This document shows positions 33,501-45,960 of a stretch of DNA of 64,000 nt, one piece after another. The position numbers were made by a program, and so were the translations under genes. The DNA is from Anaspis maculata (taxonomy: Eukaryota; Arthropoda; Insecta; Coleoptera; Scraptiidae), in contig OX421961.1 in assembly GCA_949128115.1 (NCBI GenBank), positions 81,823,277-81,887,276 of the forward strand. Direction: 5' to 3'. Below the pieces are notes generated by a model. The model was not told where the DNA came from and did no database searches. It was given only the letters and a program-made list of their open reading frames with translations. How positions within the stretch are numbered: the first letter of the stretch is position 1; each line of letters opens with the position of its first letter.

Positions 33501-36500
33501 CGAATGAACGTTTCTATGGCACTGCATGTGATAAGAGACGACAAATAAAGCATCTGTCTGAGAGCTCATGTTATACCTAATCGCTCCTTGACTTGCCAGA
33601 AGACGCAGGGCGCATGAATCCGCGAGGTCACACGGGTGAGATGCAACCCACTCGTGTGACAAAATCACATGCCAGTCCGAAACACGTATTCTTGAAGTGT
33701 GGGAGAAATGGCCGATTTGGTTCCTTTCGCAGTAGTCCGTTTCCTGTAATGTGTTCCGAACCCTCACCCGAAGCCGCCGCCTGCGATGACACTTCATGTC
33801 GTGTAATGGTGCAACCCATGTGAGTTTTCTCGTCTACTCTAAAGTAGGCGAGAACCATTCTCGCATGGTTTTAGGCAACTCTCGCTACATCGATGTATCG
33901 CGGATTGCATAAAACTCCCAGGGACTTTTCTCACACGATTCAAGAATAGTAGCCCAGTTGAGTTTATTTTTTCAATAACATTTCGGAATCGAGGGAAAAA
34001 TAGCCAATGTTCGTTTTGCACAGTATAGGTGCTCACATCACAAAGCTTTGGTAATCGATTCCAACACGTCGCTCAAACTAATTTTCGTTCTCTCAGTACC
34101 TAGAACCAATGAGCTCTGTTGGTCTGCCAACTTGAAAAGAATAAGAAATCTGGGAGAATACGCAAAATTGAAATGCATCTATCGCGTCTTATCACCTCTG
34201 CCCTACCTGTATTCAAAGGAGCAATAGAGGACCACTGAGACGTCGTGGGATCGAAAACGTCACACTGCTTGATGCCAACTTGTCCATTCCATCCTCCGAC
34301 ACAGTAAACCAAACTGTTGAGATGGCACACGCCCATGTTGCTCCTCGCCAACGGCAATGGTGGCATTTTGACCCATTTTCCGACGGACAGATCCAACATT
34401 TCGACGGAATCCAATTCGGTGGTGCCATTGCTGCCGCCGATGGCATACACCTTATCATCCAAAACGGCGATCTTGAACCTGCCTCGACTCTCGCGCATCA
34501 ACGGCAAAGTCTTCCAAGTGTTACTTTCGGGAATGTACTGTTCGCAGGAACGCAGACACTCAGTTCTGTCGTACCCGCCGCAGACCAGCAAGGTGTTCAT
34601 GAAATTGCCACAGCCTACGGCACACCTCTGACATGACATGTTCGCCAAAGCGCAATACAAATCAGGCTTCTCTTCGCTCGCCGGTCTGCTGGAGTCGGGC
34701 GTCTGAACAGGAGATGGAGTAGATGGTGTGTTCAAGCTGCAACAAAAATATGAGGGTAAGGTACATTTCACAAGTTTTGATGCTGTTCACTTACCGTAAC
34801 TGGATGGAGAGAGTTGACAATTTACCACCTAAAGTGACCAAAGCTAAGAAACAGTGCTCGCCCACTTTCTCAGAAGCGATCAAATTCCAATCGGGTTCAA
34901 TTTCCGATTCAAGTTCTTCGCCAATCTCTCTGTTGTAGATCAAAACGCGTGGTTTGGACGGCTGTCCGATGAATTTGGTTTTTTTCTTACCGCTGCCATT
35001 TTTCAGCGACATTTTCTTGTAGTCCTGCACGATTTCAGTGTCACTGGCGTCACCTGTAGGCAAACAAAATTATCGTTGTCAAAACTCGAGAAAAATAAAG
35101 CCATCATCACAAGATGTCATCAAAAGAGCATTTCAAGAAAGATGAACGCTTACACAAATAGTACAGGAAAAATAGTAAAAAAATCGGCCAAACCTCGGAA
35201 AAAATATGTACGTCCTGAAAATTTGATATTCTGTTCAGAATTGACTGCTCTACAACATATCCAAAATCGCCAAAAATCGCACACGGGGGTTTTGAGTTAT
35301 TGGAGGGGGGGTAAAAAATTGCAACTTAGAATGGAGGGGATGAAACTCGTCAATCCATTGGAAGCAAATACGTTATAATTTGACGCATCATATCCCGTTG
35401 ATACCATTTTGGCACAAAAAATGTCTATCACTGTTGAAGGGGGGTCGTGGGGAGGCGAAGCCCTGCTAGGTGGTCCATTTTGTTTTTCTGGCCATGTAGA
35501 ACCGATCACGACAAGTTTGGTATCTTTTCCGACTATATTCAACCTCCTGAACTCGAATCCGATGTGTTAATTTGGATGAAAACAAGTTTGAACAAGTTAA
35601 CTTGGAAAAACTTGTTTTTTCTTTGACAATTTTGACGAATTTTTTTTGCACTGTTAGAGGTGTTCATCTTTGAAAAATTTCCAGAGGCCATTGAATTGAA
35701 GTGTATTCTTCACGAAAATCATCTACTCGATGTTTGACTTTGTTTCTCGAGTTTAAAAAATCGATTTGAACTTGAATCGGCCCGGCGCGTCGTCTACTAC
35801 TGACCAGAACACTACAGCATGCACCTTTCAATGAAAATGGCTCAAACTATTGAAGAAATAACAACTCATCTCTGGGAATTTGATGATCTGTGCAGAATTG
35901 AATTCCCTATAACATAAACAAAGCCGCCATGAATCGCACTGCTGGGTTTTGAGTTATTTGAGGGGAAAGGTAACAGTTCATGGAGTACGAATCTTGACAA
36001 AATGTTATCCTCCTCCTCGAATAACTCAAAATCCTGCGGTGCGATTGATAACGATTTTGTTTATGTTATAGGGAATTCAGTTCTGCACAAATCCTCAAAT
36101 TTTCAAAGATAAGTTATTAGTTTTTCAATAGTTTGTGCTACTTTCATTTAAAGGTGCATGTTGTCGTGTTCTGGTCAGTAGTAGTAGCGGCGCCGGGCCG
36201 ATTCAAGTTCAAATCGATTTTTTGAACTCGAAAAACAAAGTCAAACATCGAGTAGATGATTTTCGTGAAGAATACACTTCAATTCAATGGCCCCTAAAAT
36301 TTTTTCAAAGATGAACACCTCTAGCAGTGAACAAAAAAATCGTCAAAATTGTCAAAGAAAAAACAAGTTTTTTCAAGTCAACTTGTTCAAACTTGTTTTC
36401 ATCCAAATAAGTACATCGGATTCGAGTTCAGGAGATTGTATATAGTCGGAAAAGATACCAAACTTGTCGTAATCGGTCCTACATGGCCAGAAAAACCAAA

Positions 36501-38444
36501 TGGACCACCCAGCAGGACTTCGCCCCCCCCCCAAGACCCCCCTTCAACAGTGATCGACATTTCTTGTTCCAAAATGGTATATCCCGTATCAACGGGATAT
36601 GATGCGTCGAATTATAACGTATTTGCTTCCAATGGATTGACGGGTTTCATCCCCTCCATTTTAAGTTGCAATTTTTTACCCCCCCCCTCCAATAACTCAA
36701 AACCCCCGGGTGCGATTTTTGGCGATTTTGGATATGTTGTAGAGCACTCAATTCTGAAGAGAATATCAAATTTTCAGGACGTCCATATTTATTCCGAGGT
36801 TAAAATCTATCTTTCTTGTACTAAAATGTTTATTGATTATCAACATTCAATTAACGATTGATAAACGAACTGCATGCGAAACATACATGGCAAACACTGA
36901 GATTCCTTCCAGAGCATTCTCGAAAAAAGAAACTTACCTGTGGGTAGGCTGGAACAGTCTTGCAGAGAATTATCGATGGCCAAATACAGCATGAACGTTT
37001 TAAACGAGAGCGTGTCCATATTGACGGACTCCTCGCTCATTTGACGTTTGATCCATTCCAGCACCAAACGGCACAGTGAATTCTGGTTGACCAGAGACAT
37101 TTCTTCTCTGGACTGATTCAACACTTCAATTTTAGTGCAGTACAAATTCAATACGCTGTTGATCTTGCAGACTTTGTCAAACTAAAAATGAATAAGAACA
37201 TTTAGTTTCATTTTGAATTTTATTGAATCTAATAGCTCACTTCTTGCGCAATAAACACATCAACTTGTTGAATGAACTCCTTATTCCTGGCGATGCCGGG
37301 AAGAGACCGTATCTCGATGCAATTCTCAACCGACAGATGTTTGATCAAATGCTGAGCGCATATTCTCGAGACGCGATCCATTTTGAGATTGTTCGCACAC
37401 AAGAACACGGCTTTGACCTACGAATAAACAATGCTTATGTGTGACTTGGGCGCGTTCACTTAATTAAATCATCTTCTAGTGTTGCAGTCATCGAATGGTG
37501 CAGTATAGGTACCTACCTGATTGTAATTCACGTTCAAGTCGGCCGTGTAAGCGTAGTCGATCAAGATTTGCAGCGCATTTTTATCAAAACCGCCGTTCAA
37601 TTTGTACGTCACTGTGTTTTCAGACCGGTTCCGATCTTCATCGTTTGAAAACAGTTCAAACAAATAGGGCGACGCACTGGCCAGCACGGCCCTGTGAGCG
37701 TGGATCTCGACATTTCCGACCTAGATCAAGAACAAAAGACTTGATGTAATAAACGAAAAGACTTGTGTTCGACAAAAAAATTCAAGCAAAAATTCGAAAT
37801 TAAAAAAAAATAAAAGGAATTACCGTCACCTACTACATCTTTACGTTCTGTAAAACAGAAAAAATTAAAACGTCCTTACGACTGAGAACGACAATAGTAA
37901 TTACGCTATAGTAGGTATTGTAAAACATGTTTACCTAGTTTTTGGTCTTTATAAAGATTAAAGCTGGAAAAGATCCCTTTAAATACAAACATACTGTGTC
38001 TAAAGAAATGTTTCTTTTTTTTTCGTTAGGATTTGATTCTACTACTTATTTCGTTAGACACTACTACATGTATTAATACTACTCCTACGTTCATTTAGTA
38101 AATACTTAAAAGCTACTCACTACTGGTCAATTAAATTTCAATTATGACGAGAAGAGGACCCAGTAGTGGAACTGACCGTAAAAACAGTAACAATTTCACT
38201 ATCGTTCCGATTAATCGTCTTCAATGTCAAAAAAAAAAGTCGGGTAGTGTAATTTATCAGAACGACGATTAACCGGAAGACGTAAAATGTGATGTTCTAC
38301 AGCCAGTGCACATACGTGAAGAATGACGTCACAAAATTGACGGTTTTTTCGCATGATGTTGAGCGAAGACAGCGTGTTGGCCTTGTGGACGTCGTCGGTG
38401 AACTCCAGGTGAAGCCCCGGCTCGTCGTCGGGGTGGGTTCTCAT
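30502..38444 (-). CDS. IVNS1ABP: BTB-BACK-Kelch protein, IVNS1ABP (NS1-binding protein) ortholog
   Basis: Exons on the minus strand: 38444..38316, 37720..37517, 37417..37241, 37181..36938, 35053..34795, 34736..34207, 31348..31004 and 30728..30502. They total 2115 bases, or 704 residues (vertebrate about 640). The start ATG lies 26 bases inside its exon, after a splice acceptor, so at least one 5' noncoding exon lies upstream. Order: BTB (RQFCDVILH, EIHAHRAVLASASPYLFELF, LIDYAYTA), BACK (NNLKMDRVSRICAQHL onwards), a linker with DWNLIASEKVGEHCFLAL (matching the vertebrate WKIVASEK block), then six Kelch repeats (CGGYDRTECL, IGGSNGTTEL, VGGWNGQVGI, IGGCDAWNCL, VGGSDGTHSL, VGGFSGKNFL). The family acts as an actin-binding, CUL3-linked and splicing-associated scaffold. 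An unusual basic tail (RKKPRSRKNSRKS) follows the last repeat. Confidence 0.93.
31623..31747. mobile_element. MITE, TIR AGCTACATTCACAACCTCCA
   Basis: The left end mirrors TGGAGGTTGTGAATGTAGCT at the right, with an inner GTTGTGAAC-type stem. About 125 bases, in the 2.9-kb intron of the Kelch gene. Confidence 0.8.
31840..33363. mobile_element. large shelled palindrome P2, in a Kelch-gene intron
   Basis: A 1.52-kb palindrome with ends TACAGGGTGATCCATCCTAG and its complement. The inner shell 31964-33239 (TACAGAGTGTCCCATTTTGA) has the same start+end sum, 65203. A third inner end TACAGAGCGTTCAC is at 32263, and its right-arm partner has lost about 20 bases. Diverged homolog of P1 (shared GTGCTACCAACTAAAAATT, AGGGTAGGGTAT and AAAAAAGCTATC-like blocks). 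Confidence 0.85.
33680..33957. mobile_element. decayed family U copy
   Basis: The right half (TTTTAGGCAACTCTCGCTAC to ATTCAAGAATAGTAGCCC) matches family U well. The left half is recognisable only by CGTATTCTTGAAGTGTGGGA. It lies in the same Kelch-gene intron. Confidence 0.5.
35160..36822. mobile_element. 1.66-kb palindrome P6, in a Kelch-gene intron
   Basis: The arms pair throughout: ACGTCCTGAAAATTTGATAT with its near complement at about 36763-36782, the C/G-run blocks GGTTTTGAGTTATTGGAGGG and CCCTCCAATAACTCAAAACC, and inner AGAATTGAATTCCCTATAAC with its complement. The axis is near 35991. No TACAGGG ends. It occupies most of the intron between coding exons 4 and 5. Confidence 0.85.
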
Positions 38445-38789
38445 CTCCCCAGTTTGACTGGTGGCATTACCTGGAAAAAGCGAAAATATTTCTTTTAGTT
38501 TACCTACCCAATTGAATGCTAGCAAACAAAGTGATCAAACAGTGTTGATTTTTTCACACCACACTTAGGTGGATAGTGAAATAAATATTAATGATAAGGT
38601 CGATAACGGGTTTAATTTCAATTCTCGTGTCCCTTTGAGACTTCGGAAACTCCGAGGGGAACTCTAAAATAATTTATGTTGTTTGTCGACATCCCAGAGG
38701 TCAAGCAGCCTATTTTTATACCCACAATTCACATAGTGCGGATCGTACTACAATGGCCGACGCCTTTTACTATTTATTAATAAAATTTT

Positions 38790-39145
38790 GAAAAAATAAG
38801 TTTTGGATTTTGAAAATGTCTATAGGCTCAAATTAAAGTACCTCCTTGTAGGTTTTGAAAGAGAACTAAATGGTAAATTTCTGTCAATGATCAAGTCCGT
38901 AGTAATGGACCTTTTCAATAAAGGCAGTCTCTCTCGCACGATTGACGTCACAGCCCCCACAGGATCGCAGTGTGGTGCCGCGCACTTCATAACGAACGGA
39001 GTTTCCCTTGGAGATATTAGGCGCCGTTATAGCTAGACACCTCCAACTGCGCGGTACAAACGCGCATGCATCTGTCTCTCTTTTCTGAAAAGGTCCATTG
39101 ATTCCGCAACGGCTTATTTTACCAATTTTGACTCCATCCTCAACA
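38790..39145. mobile_element. decayed family T copy with a nested insertion
   Basis: Family T arms (CCTCCTTGTAGGTTTTGAAA at the left, CGCAACGGCTTATTTTACCA at the right) are separated by a segment bounded by GGACCTTTTCA and TGAAAAGGTCC (about 38908-39098), probably a later insertion. Confidence 0.5.
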
Positions 39146-39171
39146 GGTGGGGAGAAGCTAACCATATAGCA

Positions 39172-39248
39172 AAAACCATTTGAGAACTATTTTCTTCAAG
39201 CAAGAGATCAAAAACCATTTGAGAACTATTTTCTTCAAGCAAGAGATA
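39172..39248. repeat. tandem duplication, 38-39 bases
   Basis: Two adjacent copies of a unit starting AAAAACCATTTGAGAACT and ending AAGCAAGAGAT, without visible differences. Confidence 0.85.
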
Positions 39249-39312
39249 ATTTTTTGAAGTACACTAATTACTCAAAATCAGGAAATACTTATTTAATCAA
39301 ATAGTATGCTGA

Positions 39313-39571
39313 TTAAGGACGGTGTTGGATTGGTAAAATAAGCGTTGCGAAATCAATCCGTCTGGGTTTATTTCTTGACGGAATTTTACCATTTTGGTCT
39401 ATTTCGGAAGCTATTAAAAAAAATTTGGATTTTGGAAATGCCAATGGGCTCAAACCAAAGTACATCCTTATAGCTTTTGAAAGAAACCAAAATGGTAAAA
39501 ATCCGTCAAGGAATAAATCCAGACGGATTGATTTCGCAACGCTTATTTTACCAATTCAACTCCGTCCTTAA
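39313..39571. mobile_element. family T MITE, full-length 259-base copy
   Basis: TTAAGGACGGTGTTGGATTGG at the left mirrors CCAATTCAACTCCGTCCTTAA at the right. Nearly the whole element is a foldback, with GACGGAATTTTACCATTTTGG-type stems. Reference copy for family T. Confidence 0.8.
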
Positions 39572-40382
39572 AAGCTTTTATGTGTCTTCAACCACCTTAT
39601 CACTTTCCAAAGCCGCACGGGCAAGCTCGTGCTATGATTGGCCGTCACCTCAGGGCTCAGGGCCATAGCTAGCCCGATTAATTCGAAGAAATAATAATAA
39701 TAATATATTATAGGAAAAATGTCTTCTCCATTTGTTTTTTTTTTCAAATTCATAAACTTTCAACTTTTCAAGTTTTATACATCTCCATTTTGGGCCATGG
39801 ATCCTTTCATCAATTTTAAGACATACATATTAGTTTGTTTTTTGAAATTTTTCAAATCGTATCAAATCGTCTAAAATCAAAGTAAAACAAATGGCACGGA
39901 AATATCAGAACAATGTAATCACATTTGTCCTTTCGGATTCTGGCTAAACAAAAATTAAGTGAACTCGGCTGCGCTTCGTTCATAAACTTACATACTCATG
40001 CGAAATATGTCACCTTCCGTGCTTGTTACGTGAAATCACTCGAGTTCAGTTCCGTGTATCTGTCTAGATAGCAATCAAGCAAAAATGATCAACTCAATCG
40101 CAGAAGTAACGAGTAGATAAAAATTGAAAAATATTTTAATTGTATAACAAATCATGAATCGAACAAATGCCAATGACCCAGTGCAAAAATCAGTACAATT
40201 AAAAGGTGGAAATAAATTTCCAGAGCACAGCTCAAAGATGGAGAAACTTGCAGATCACGTTCTTGGGTGTAGTGACTACATTTCAAGACATAGACGATCA
40301 ACATTAAATGTTGAGTTTTGCTAGACCAAAACATACCGCACAATTACTGTAGGAATTGTTACTACTACCACAGACTACTACC

Positions 40383-40594
40383 TATATCCCATACACTTTC
40401 TATTTTCAGTAGAATGATTTTTTGGAGCAAAAATACAGTGACAAGCTGGGGCGCTGGAAGAATACGTACGATGACCACTGATAGTTTCGCTCCAAAACTT
40501 TGCAGGTGCCATCAGCCGTAGCCCCCCCCCCCCTTGTCACTTTATTTTGGTTCCAAAAAGTCATTCTACTGAAAATAGAAGGTGTATGGGATAT
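40383..40594. mobile_element. MITE, family M, copy 2
   Basis: TATATCCCATACACTTTCTA at the left mirrors the right end. Centre GCATCAGCCGTAGCCCCCC-like sequence as in the other copies. Flanked by TA-rich sequence. Confidence 0.85.
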
Positions 40595-43494
40595 ATACCT
40601 ACGCTTACAAGTAGTGCACCAACAGGTTAATGATAAACGTACCTTTCATTTTTGAGCACTAAAGTTACCAAGAAGAATGCATGCGTTTTATCAACTGTGC
40701 TTGAAAAATGTGTTTTTAATCTGTCTGTTTAATAACCACGAAAACCGAGCCTGCATATTTCACACTAGTACTTCAACAAATTGTAGATATTGAATATTAT
40801 CAGAACGGTATCTGCTATTGACAGCGATCGTTGCGATAGCATGTCTGTAGAAATCAAGTTGTTAAGAAAAATCGGACATATTATTCTATCTGGCATTGAC
40901 CACGCGCACATGAATCATAAGAGATTGGTTTGTAACTTCGTAAAATTGAAATTTTGCACTATTCCACAGCTTAATAAACATAAAGCAATGAACTGAAAAC
41001 GGTTATGGGTTTTATTTTATAAATGCGGTTTTATTTTAATTGGATTTATGTAATCCCATTTTGCAAAAAGGTGTCCGGTGCGACAGCACGTGACAAGAAC
41101 ATCAGTCTCGTAGACTTATTCAGCTCGTTTAATTCCCTTCTCTCTGGTCGCTCCACCCCCTTTATGGATCATTTGAAATAAAATCAATATATTCAACAAC
41201 AAAAAAAACATTAAGGGCCAATTTATTCACGTCCCAATAAGTTTTCAGTAACTTCAACTAGTCTGTAAGTGCTGCACACTGTTCTTATACAGCTACTGCG
41301 CAATGCCTACTGGTCATTTGGAATTACCGGGAACTTACTGGGAGTTGAATGTATCGGCCCTAAGTATTATTAAGTTTTTTTTTATTTAGTATTATTTATT
41401 ATTATCTCATATATAACTCACTAATACGAGTGAGTACTCATATTTCCAAATAGGAATAAAAATAATAATAATAATGGTAGCTTGGTAGCACCAAGCATTG
41501 CCTTCAGATACGAGGGTCTCACAGAGTAGAAGGTCTGTGTTCAAATTTCAGTCAAGCGAGATGGTTTTTTTTTTTCAAACGCGAGTTTATACGCTCTGTA
41601 GTACTTTTGGAAAATTAGCTGTAGTATAAAAACTACAATTACGTTTATTTTATGGTTAAGTATACCAGAATGAAAATTGTGGAAATTACTACTAATACAT
41701 AAATACAAAATTACATAGGTACTTCTACGAACTGCAACAATTTTTTACACGTATAACAAAATCATTCATTTAGTTTTATAGCATTGATCTGCTTAGACAA
41801 ACATTTTTGTCTCCTCAAATATTGAGTTGTTCAGCATCATGATAAAAATTTCTTGATTCTATTTTGGTCGTAATGGGGTTCTTATTTTCTTATCACTGTC
41901 CATAAAATTACTTAACGGAGTATTATTATTATTCATTTATTTATTTATTTATCATCAGACTGAGACGACGACCAATTTTAATTTACCATCATCACCCACT
42001 GCGAGAATGACGGATAAATTCCTTAAACAAAAAAAAAAAGTATTACTCGTATTAGTGATTGTCTATAATGCGAGGTCTAAATGGTCTAATGCCTATTATT
42101 GACAAGAACATTGAGGCGTTGACGCCATAAATTAGGTGTTACCCCAATATAAACAAAAATGTAATAAAACAAGCGAAAGTGCGAAGCGCTTGTCTGGAAA
42201 CATGCCAGGCTGAGAAATTTCCTTCGGTCAGGAAGTACATACTTATGTTACATGGTGTAGAAATACTCCACCAGTCTCATCAGTAAAAGTACCAAAGTAC
42301 TTGACAAGAAGACCACAGAAAGCGTTTACTAACCGAATGTCGGTTACCGAAGTTGAGCAAAATTCAAATAACACAAGCCAAAGACTTCTAAAAAGTTCAT
42401 CAGCGCATTAGAAGATAATACTGACTATGCCAAATTTAAGTCCGGTCGGATGAACGGTTCGGCAGTTATCGTGACAGAACGTTTTCTTCTCGCGATCACA
42501 AATTTCCCTTTTAAGTGAGGTGGTGGGACTGGGAAAGTAAAACTGATGAAGTTGAGTTTTTGAAATATTCAGTCAAGGTTAATTTAAAAACCAGTCCATC
42601 TCCCCCACCTCTCGGTGTGTTTAATAGAAAGCCTCGCCCAGAAAATTGGTTTACTTCGCAGCAATCATTGATTTTGGTATAATATCACAAGACACATAAA
42701 ACACAAGTATCATTATTGTTTCGTTCTGGAAACTCCTCAAAACCTACTTGGAAAAAAAATATCAATAATTATGCTCTAAGACTTCAATTGAGAGAAGGAG
42801 AAAAAAAACTGTGCAACACGTAAGGAAAACGGGCAATTAATTTACTAATTTCGAAGTTTGAAAGACACGAAAAAAGGAAGTGTTCGAAATAGGATTTTTT
42901 CGATATAGAATCAAAAAAATAGCTATTTGACTAAACAATCCAATTTCAAATACCCGTTTTCTTCAGTTTTTTCTTCGAAGCACTGATAGCAATGGAACCG
43001 TAAGAAGAACAACATTTTGAAAAGCCAGCCTTGAGATTCTATTGACAATTATCGGTCCTGAAAACCTGATAAGATAAAGTGTTGAATATCCTTATAAAAT
43101 TGAATGTTACACCCAGTGCGACTGCGTACGAAAAGGTTTCTGGAACAGGTTGCCGTGTAGGTAAACGAACGAGCATGAACGTGCTAAAGCTTTGTTTGTG
43201 TTGGAAGACATTATTGGGAAAGTCACTAAAAACTTGAAAATATGGTCCAAAAATTCCACAGTATGCAAATAATGTGTTATGCTCATTTAAAAATATGGTC
43301 GGTAAGATCCCAAATAATTATTCACCTCGCCAGTTTTCAAGTGTGCGGGGTAAGAAACTTATTCAAGGTTGTTATTTCTCAGCTATCCACTAAGCTCTAT
43401 GAAGATCGTATGCCAGCCAAACAGCTTGGATTTGCTCATCTTCTTCAGGCTCGCGGGTGTAATATCGTTCAATAATATTACTATGTCGAAAGGT
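40595..43494. other. no recognised gene
   Basis: About 2.9 kb of mostly unique AT-rich sequence. It includes an ATT/ATTT-rich stretch near 41930-41955 and a weak tRNA-like block at 41497-41570 with a B-box-like GTGTTCAAATTTC. No credible coding exon is seen. The promoter and 5' exon of the Kelch gene could lie here or further right. Confidence 0.4.
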
Positions 43495-44215
43495 ATTATA
43501 CCCGATTCTCAACCGATTTTGTTCAAATTCGAACCAAAGATTACTGAAATAAATCGGTATCGATATCGAACAATAACAACACGTTTTATCAAAAATATTC
43601 AGGGGCGTGGATAATAGGGGGTGCTCCCGCTTTTTTCGCCCTATTTCTTACCCCTCAAGTAATTTTATAAATTGTTCATATTTTTAAGCTCTACGTTTAA
43701 TTTGGAAGAAAAAGTTACGCCTGCAAAATTTTGATTAGAGCCTATGTTTCCGAGATATTTCAGTTTGAAACTTCGGGAAACATCTGAAAAACACCACTTT
43801 CAAAGGCCTAAAAATTAAAATTCAAGATAACTAATGAATCCTTTATTGAAATAGGTTTTCTAGGTGTTTTGAGTTGATAAACTACCAGTTTTTTTACGAA
43901 ACGAGAAGTATCCAGGAACAAAAATAGTTGTGCTCTTGAAAGTGGATAGTTTAAACAAAGACTCGAATCAAAATTTTTTAAGAGTAATTTTTTCTTCCAA
44001 ATTGAACGTTTAATGAAAAAATGTGAACGATTTATAAAATTACTTGAGGGACTGAAAAATAGAGGTAAAAAAGCGGAGGCGCCCCTCATTAGCCACGCCC
44101 ATGGAAAAAATTTATGGAACGCATTATTACTGTTAGATACCGACTTATTTCAGTAAGCTTTGGTTCAAATTTGAACGAAATCGGTGGAGAAGTTCAAAAG
44201 TTATGACAAAAAATC
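43495..44215. mobile_element. palindrome P8
   Basis: The arms pair: ACCGATTTTGTTCAAATTCG with CGAACAAA-like sequence of the right arm (TTCAAATTTGAACGAAATCGG), and GGGGCGTGG with CCACGCCC. The inner arms share AAGTAATTTTATAAATTGTT and its complement. Immediately left of P9. Confidence 0.7.
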
Positions 44216-44271
44216 GATTTTTGAAGTTGAACTTTGAACACATATATCTCCGTTATTATTAGTTTCTGACA

Positions 44272-45372
44272 TACAGGGTGGCCCAACGAAAACAGAACAG
44301 AGGGGTTTTCGGGCATTTCACATCGTTTTTTCGAAAAAAGCTCAGACAGGTCGATTTTCATATCGAGGGGGACATCTGAAACACACATTGGCAAATTTCT
44401 ATCTTCAGCCCCCTCACCCCTACCCACCTCAACTTTAGAATTTCAAATAGCACCATCTACTTTGCGATACATCAAATCAAAGAGAATGAAATTCTTTTTC
44501 TGAAAAGAGTATTTTCAAAATTTTCAACCCCACCCCCCATCTTCCTAAATTTCTGTGACTGTCCCATTTTATATCCTCGACCTCTCAATTCTTTTCAAAT
44601 TAATCAGTGTCATCCTAAAAAGCATCTAAGGAGGAAATTTTCGGTGGAGAAAAGTGTTACCCAAATTCACCCCTTTCCTCTCCCCCACCCCAATTTCAAA
44701 ACTCAACAGACACCACTTACTTTGTGATACATCGAATAAAAGGAAATTGATTTCTCTTTCTGAAAACAATTTTTTTGATATTTTCAACCCCTCTATTATT
44801 TACTTATCCTCATTATCCTCTTTCCTCTAGTATTTTAGGGGGAAAGGGGGTTTTGTGAAAATTCTGAAAATATTTTATTCAGGAAGAGAATTCAACTTTC
44901 TTCGATTTGATGTATCACAAAGTAGGTAGGGTCATTTTAGATTTTCAAGTTGAGGTGGGGGAGTGAAGGGGTGAATTTGGGTGGCACTTTTTACCCAGAA
45001 AATTTTCTCCCTCGATGCTGTGCAGGATGACGTTGACTGTACTGAAAAGAATTAAGAGATCAAAAATATTACATTGGAAACTATGACAATTTTAGGAAGA
45101 AGGGGGGTGGGGTTGAAAATTATAGAAATATTTTTTCAGAAAGAGAATTTAATTCTTTTAAATTAGATGTATAGCAAAGTGGGTGATGTCATTTGAAACT
45201 TCGAAGTTGGGGTGGGTGGGGGTGAGGAGGCTTAAGATAGAAATCCGTCATTGTATGTTTCAGATGTCGAACCCCCTCAATATAAAAATCGACCTATTCG
45301 AGCTTTTTTCAAAAAAAATGAAGTGAAATGCCCAAAACCCCCTCTGTTCTGTTTCCGTTGGGCCACCCTGTA
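44272..45372. mobile_element. 1.1-kb palindrome P9 (TACAGGGTGGCCCAACG TIR)
   Basis: The left end TACAGGGTGGCCCAACGAAA mirrors the right end and lies in TA-rich flanks. The arms hold repeated CACCCC/GGGGTG-rich blocks and several copies of the TTGATGTATC/GATACATCAA type, so there are inner repeats within each arm. Confidence 0.85.
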
Positions 45373-45559
45373 TATTTTTTTGAGAAAGTCTACTTCTTTT
45401 GAAGTTTCCCATCATTTCCTGAAAGGACGCGATTTAAATTTGGAACATCCTGTATTTGTCTCTTTTTCGCCTTCCGTTACTGGCCTGATTAGTGTATTTA
45501 GGATCTGTTGCAATCTTAGGAGCTAGGACATCTAGCAACTCGAACATGGGGGGATATTT

Positions 45560-45960
45560 GACAAGTTCAACTCCAGATTTCACTCAATTAGGGAACTTTA
45601 GGATAATTCCCGTTTCAATTATTTTTGCATCCAGTTGGTTCTAGAGAAAGCGTCGAACAATTCATCATTTACTCATTCTCTTCTCATTTTATGGGAACAA
45701 TGAACGGCGCGCGCGATATCGCCAAGTCGGGACATCAACGACATATGCAACTGGTGTGTGTGCTCTTTTGGGGTAGTTTTCCTCGAGTTTCCACGGAAAA
45801 ACGACGGCGCAGACAAAGACGGCGCGTATCACCGACGTCGTCTCATCTCACCGTCGAATATAGCTCAGTTCGTCCCCAAGAATCGATAACTGCCGTCTGG
45901 TACCCAAAGCTCCTGTACTTCTGGAAAATGTTTAAGTAATATCCTGTCGAAAGTCACAGT
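45560..45960 (-). promoter_or_regulatory. CpG-rich unique segment, possible upstream exon or promoter
   Basis: Locally CG-rich (GGCGCGCGCGATATCG, GACGGCGCAGACAAAGACGG) in an AT-rich, repeat-rich region. On the minus strand GACG is followed by GTGAGATG, a good splice donor near 45860. A 5' noncoding exon of the Kelch gene is one option. This is inference from composition and one splice site. Confidence 0.2.

Noticed and set aside
34854..35378. 174-codon plus-strand frame over Kelch exon 5
   Set aside because: Antisense shadow of a conserved exon, running on into palindrome sequence.
36349..36861. 170-codon open frame in the Kelch-gene intron
   Set aside because: It lies in the right arm of palindrome P6 and is mirrored in the left arm. 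It is low-complexity in part and resembles no protein I know.
41497..41570. Second tRNA-like or SINE head
   Set aside because: Only a weak B-box-like GTGTTCAAATTTC and no convincing A box or cloverleaf.
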